Shown one piece after another: positions 63,693 through 64,000 of a stretch of 64,000 bases of DNA. A model generated the notes under the pieces. That model searched no databases, had not been told where the DNA came from, and worked only from the letters and a program-made list of their open reading frames with translations. The first letter of the stretch is position 1, and each line of letters begins with the position of its first letter. The DNA lies in assembly GCA_018241125.1 (NCBI GenBank), contig JAFEEL010000020.1, positions 93,910 to 157,909 on the forward strand, in the 5' to 3' direction. The translations under genes were made by a program, and so were the position numbers. Source of the stretch: Pseudomonadota bacterium (lineage in GTDB: Bacteria > Pseudomonadota > Gammaproteobacteria > Xanthomonadales > Xanthomonadaceae).

Positions 63693-63767
63693 GCGCATCC
63701 GGCGCTCGCCAAGTCGGCCCGGCCTGCGGCATCCTGCCTGCGGCGCTCAGCCTCGCATGTTCCTGCG
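63693..63767 (-). repeat. GGA-loop hairpins in the mnmG leader
   Basis: On the minus strand, between the duplicate start and the real start, lie CGCA-GGAACA-TGCG (63767-63754), GGC-AGGAT-GCC (63738-63728) and GCGC-CGGAT-GCGC (63705-63693). They are short but all show GGA in the loop on the mnmG sense strand, like the array at 47636. Confidence 0.4.
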
Positions 63768-63790
63768 GAACATCAGCGCGAGTCTTCGCC

Positions 63791-63836
63791 CGCCGCCGAT
63801 CACGATCACGTCGTAGCGATGGGTGGATGGGGTCAT
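63791..63836 (-). pseudogene. Duplicated 5' fragment of mnmG
   Basis: An ATG at 63836 opens [16 protein letters not shown], matching MnmG residues 1-16 ([16 protein letters not shown]). The 23 bp at 63791-63813 are identical to 63601-63623 inside mnmG, 190 bp away. After IGGG the reading changes to RRLALMF, so it is only a start fragment. It could mark a tandem duplication or an insertion between an old and a new start. Confidence 0.55.
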
Positions 63837-63892
63837 GGGGCTGCGGATTCTACGCCGTCGTGGCTGGAGGAAAATGGCTGTCGCGGCTAGAA

Positions 63893-64000
63893 GCCGCTCC
63901 CACAAGAGCCGCTCCCACAAGAGCCGCTCCCACAAGAGCCGCTCCCACAAGAGCCGCTCCCACAAGAGCCGCTCCCACAAGAGCCGCTCCCACAAGAGCC
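63893..64000 (-). repeat. 15-bp tandem repeat (GTGGGAGCGGC family), seven copies, cut by edge
   Basis: The unit GCCGCTCCCACAAGA repeats perfectly at least seven times and runs off the window. On the minus strand it reads GTGGGAGCGGC, the core of a widespread Pseudomonas/Xanthomonad repeat; GCGGCTAGAAGCCGC at about 63884 supplies the normal palindromic partner once. The period is a multiple of three, so all frames stay open, but I do not regard it as coding. Nothing else is seen between 63837 and the edge. Confidence 0.85.

Noticed and set aside
63747-63995. Minus-strand frame encoding LLWER repeats and an MnmG-like start
   Set aside because: It is a 15-bp tandem repeat read through, joined by chance to the duplicated mnmG start fragment.

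Overview
The window is a piece of a high-GC gammaproteobacterial chromosome, most likely a Xanthomonadales genome (Rhodanobacteraceae/Lysobacteraceae type), centred on the replication-origin region. The main evidence is gene order: dnaA-dnaN-recF-gyrB on the minus strand, followed by a TPR protein and tonB-exbB-exbD-exbD facing pdxJ, with rpmH-rnpA-yidC-mnmE leaving in the other direction and mnmG at the right edge. I saw no rRNA, tRNA, CRISPR array, intact IS or prophage.

Layout. 1-7.5 kb: truncated response regulator-EAL protein, a 2OG-Fe(II) oxygenase-like protein, an unknown coiled-coil protein, a flavin/TPP cluster (FAD dehydrogenase, LldD-type enzyme, acetolactate-synthase-like enzyme) and folE. 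7.6-14.3 kb: HTH regulator divergent from a double aspartic-protease/PDZ protein, rlmI, rhomboid protease, EF-hand protein, and an Lrp-type regulator divergent from phhA. 14.4-21 kb: outer-membrane barrel, DUF4142 protein, fbp, two small membrane proteins, a phosphopantetheinyl transferase and a large sensor diguanylate cyclase. 21-36 kb: pdxJ, the TonB system, the replication cluster with the likely oriC between dnaN and dnaA, then rpmH-rnpA-yidC-mnmE. 36-42.4 kb: a TonB-like lipoprotein, NatAB-type ABC exporter, secreted peptidase and a three-gene membrane/XRE operon. 42.4-50.5 kb: a phosphate regulon made of an OprO/P-type porin divergent from pstS-pstC-pstA-pstB-phoU, facing phoB-phoR; three PHO boxes are visible. 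50.6-63.6 kb: ferredoxin-NADP reductase, YadGH-like ABC exporter, tatD, hrpB, rluE, an exported methyltransferase, a GDSL autotransporter and mnmG.

The most unusual content lies between and inside genes. The pstB-phoU gap holds a run of small hairpins, nearly all showing GGA in the loop, as in CsrA/RsmA-binding RNAs. Smaller GGA-loop groups occur next to fpr, rluE and mnmG, always on the strand of the neighbouring gene. Other repeats are: three G-rich tandem arrays with the same 7-bp period but different unit sequences; a 76-bp tandem array behind mnmE; a C/G-rich intergenic palindrome family, one copy of which sits in frame inside hrpB and another splits pstS from pstC; an 88-bp duplication of the hrpB tail; and a 15-bp array at the right edge.

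All assignments come from reading sequence and remembered family motifs; no search was run.
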